A DNA stretch of 7,141 nucleotides from Candidatus Solincola jinzensis. GTDB lineage: Bacteria; Actinomycetota; Geothermincolia; Geothermincolales; RBG-13-55-18. The notes under the pieces are model-generated. The model made no database searches, had not been told where the DNA came from, and was given only the letters and a program-made list of their open reading frames with translations. Below are positions 5,567 through 7,141 of this stretch, piece after piece. The stretch lies in NCBI GenBank assembly GCA_015711875.1, contig JACVJG010000137.1, forward strand, positions 1 through 7,141, in the 5' to 3' direction. A program made the position numbers and the translations under genes. Position 1 is the stretch's first letter. Each line of letters opens with the position of its first letter.

Positions 5567-6224
5567 ACTGACTATCACCTCGACTCTTTCCAGGTATACA
5601 GAAAAAACATTTTACCACCGTTTTTCCTGCTCCGCCAGCATTTATTCTAACATATTGACGGAAAATACGGCGATTATGTTCCGCCAATTTTCCTCAAACC
5701 TATGTGATTCTTCGCCGCTTCCCGAACGATTTCCTCTATTTCCCCGCCTCACCAGACAACTGGCTATCCGTTGTGGCGGAAAGTCCTTTCAGCCATTGCT
5801 TTAATTCACTTATTAATTTATACCATCTGCCGCCGCCGGATCTCACCTCCAGACCAGTATTAATCCTAAACCAGCGCTTGTCCTTAAATGACCTATAATC
5901 ACCCTCATGGATGGGCCCGAGACATCTCGCGATAGGCGATAGAAATCTCTTTCCTCCATCCCGTGCCAAAAAAGAGCGGCTAAAGCCCAGATGATCGTGT
6001 TCCGGTGAGGGCGCCCATGAGCCCATGCTCAAGGTCCTCACGTGTTTTCCCCGCTGGAAGAGGAATTTAGTCTCTCGAATACCTGATCGCGTTCTCTTTG
6101 CGGCATTCCAGCGCTGTTTAGAACCCGATACCTCAAGCGCTTGATAACCCTTTTTTCCAGCTTTCCACATAAACTAAAACGTCCTTGTCGAGGAAATGTT
6201 ACCGTGAGGGCAAAACCGGCAGCG
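5567..6224. other. Region of about 650 bases without a recognisable gene
   Basis: This lies upstream of Veg and downstream of the PDZ-Lon frame, both on the minus strand. A 144-codon open frame (6170-5736, minus) exists, but its product matches no family I know, is rich in Arg, Gly and Ser in a random-looking way, has no good ribosome binding site and contains no motif. The part nearest Veg (about 5600-5700) is AT-rich and holds promoter-like elements on the minus strand, including TGTTAGAAT. No terminator is evident just after the PDZ-Lon stop at 6225. The word GCGCTTGAGG occurs here on the minus strand near 6130, echoing the 61-base repeat at 2312-2321, but I see no periodicity. Confidence 0.5.
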
Positions 6225-7141
6225 CTATCTCGATGCCCTGGAGCGCAGGAAATCGATCGCTTCCTTGAGGGTGGATACGGCGTGGAGTTCCATGCCCGTC
6301 GATACCCCCTCCAGGTCATCCCGGTTCGCCTCCGGATAGAGGAAGACCTCGGCCCCCTCCCTCTCAGCGGCGCGGATCTTCATGGGCAGCCCGCCTATAG
6401 GGCCCACCCTGCCGTCAAGGGCGATCTCCCCCGTGCCGGCTATCTTCCTTCCCCCGGTGAGATCGTCGGGGGTGAGGGCGTTTACCAGCGAGAGGGTCAT
6501 CATCAAACCGGCGGAAGGCCCTTTGACCGTTTCCAGGTCCCAGGTGACCTTGACATCAGAGGTGTAGGTGAAGTATTCGCGTATGGAGACCCCTATTATC
6601 CTGCGCTCCAGCTCGGGCTCGTAAACCGGTATCACCTCGACCTGGCGTACCTCGTCCACCAGCAGCGAAGCCAGGTCATGGCTCGCGCTTTCGCCGTTCG
6701 AGGCCTCTTCGTCCATCTCCCTCACCTTATCCTTGTCCAGCGTTTTTAGGGACAGGGTGACACCTTCGCCCTCAGGGGCCGCGTTGATGAGGGCGTTGAG
6801 CCTTTCCCCGTCGGTGACCTTCTCGCCGTCGACGGCCACGATCACGTCTCCCGGCCTTACGGCACCTTGTGCGGGATATCCTTCAGCCACCGCCACCACC
6901 AACACCCCCAACTCGGCGACCTCCACCGGCAGGCCGGCAGACTGAAAAAAGGCCCGGTACTCAGCCAGCGTGTAGAAGTGCTCGTTGACTCCCGCGGCCA
7001 CCAGCTTCGCCTGGGTCTTGGAGCGGGACTTGAGTTGAATCAGCGGCCAAACCGGCTCGCGGATGGCGACGAACCGGCCGCCGGGTTTGAGCACGCGCCG
7101 GACCTCGCGCAGGACCCGCGCCACATCCACCGCGTGATGCA
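6225..7141 (-). CDS. Methyltransferase C-terminal part fused to PDZ-Lon protease (partial 5' end)
   Basis: One open frame runs off the right edge; a GTG at 7130 lies inside it, and the codons before it (HHA) continue the same domain. Residues are numbered from that GTG. ARVLREVRRVLKPGGRF (4-20) is the post-motif-I stretch of a class I SAM methyltransferase, which continues to about FFQSAGLPVEV (61-71). From about 75, GVLVVAVAEGYPA followed by RPGDVIVAVDGEKV (92-105) is a PDZ domain. A Lon-type (S16) protease domain fills 160-295: GPSAG (204-208) with catalytic Ser206, GTGEIALDGRVGPIGG (232-247) and catalytic Lys251. The C-terminal half is like YlbL, a membrane-anchored protein with PDZ then Lon. 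The usual N-terminal membrane helix and its roughly 100-residue linker are absent and replaced by methyltransferase sequence, so the product as read would be cytoplasmic. Protease domain identity is firm. Whether the fusion is real or a chimera near a sequence end is open. Confidence 0.8.
   Translation of the reverse strand, partial: HHAVDVARVLREVRRVLKPGGRFVAIREPVWPLIQLKSRSKTQAKLVAAGVNEHFYTLAEYRAFFQSAGLPVEVAELGVLVVAVAEGYPAQGAVRPGDVIVAVDGEKVTDGERLNALINAAPEGEGVTLSLKTLDKDKVREMDEEASNGESASHDLASLLVDEVRQVEVIPVYEPELERRIIGVSIREYFTYTSDVKVTWDLETVKGPSAGLMMTLSLVNALTPDDLTGGRKIAGTGEIALDGRVGPIGGLPMKIRAAEREGAEVFLYPEANRDDLEGVSTGMELHAVSTLKEAIDFLRSRASR

Noticed and set aside
5736..6170. 144-codon open frame on the minus strand between Veg and PDZ-Lon
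   Set aside because: No family resemblance, no good ribosome binding site and random-looking composition; kept only as a remark on the intergenic region.

Overview
The window looks like chromosomal DNA from a high-GC Gram-positive bacterium. A RsbV/RsbW/SigB-type general stress module, a Veg-family protein, a PDZ-Lon (YlbL-like) protease and a tRNA-Tyr with encoded CCA fit Actinomycetota or Bacillota. A decayed surface-repeat unit at the left end resembles ones I associate with deep-branching anaerobic actinobacteria, so I lean that way, but this is inference and no rRNA is present to settle it.

Layout, left to right. Positions 1-293 (+) hold the last repeat unit of a decayed extracellular repeat protein, interrupted by two in-frame stops. 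A DUF429 (RNase H-like fold) gene follows at 501-1304 (+) and ends in a hairpin terminator at about 1359-1398. On the minus strand lie tRNA-Tyr (1401-1485) and a STAS-domain anti-anti-sigma factor (1504-1857). Next comes about 920 bases without a convincing gene, much of it a strongly diverged tandem repeat with a 61-base period. On its far side, reading rightward, are a RsbW-like anti-sigma factor (2778-3164) and a SigB/SigF-type sigma factor (3206-3988). A gene-free stretch (3989-4370) contains a 92-base remnant that duplicates the 3' end of the next gene, a DUF72 (YecE-like) gene (4371-5201, minus). Upstream of it on the same strand, beyond a terminator hairpin, is a Veg-family gene (5309-5566). 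About 650 bases without a recognisable gene follow. The right edge is an open reading frame (6225 to beyond 7141, minus) whose C-terminal part is a PDZ-Lon protease and whose N-terminal part is the end of a SAM-dependent methyltransferase.

How the genes work together: the STAS protein, RsbW-like protein and sigma factor form a partner-switching circuit. The dephosphorylated STAS protein should capture the anti-sigma factor and free the sigma factor. Two things are unusual. The antagonist is split off and transcribed divergently across the repeat tract, and the RsbW-like protein lacks several residues of the usual ATP/Mg site, so phosphorylation of the antagonist may be lost or done by another kinase. 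All three switch genes appear to start with TTG.

Nothing here is a clearly new defence or mobile system. The items most worth checking are the methyltransferase-PDZ-Lon fusion, the degenerate anti-sigma kinase, the 61-base repeat tract and the DUF72 tail duplication.
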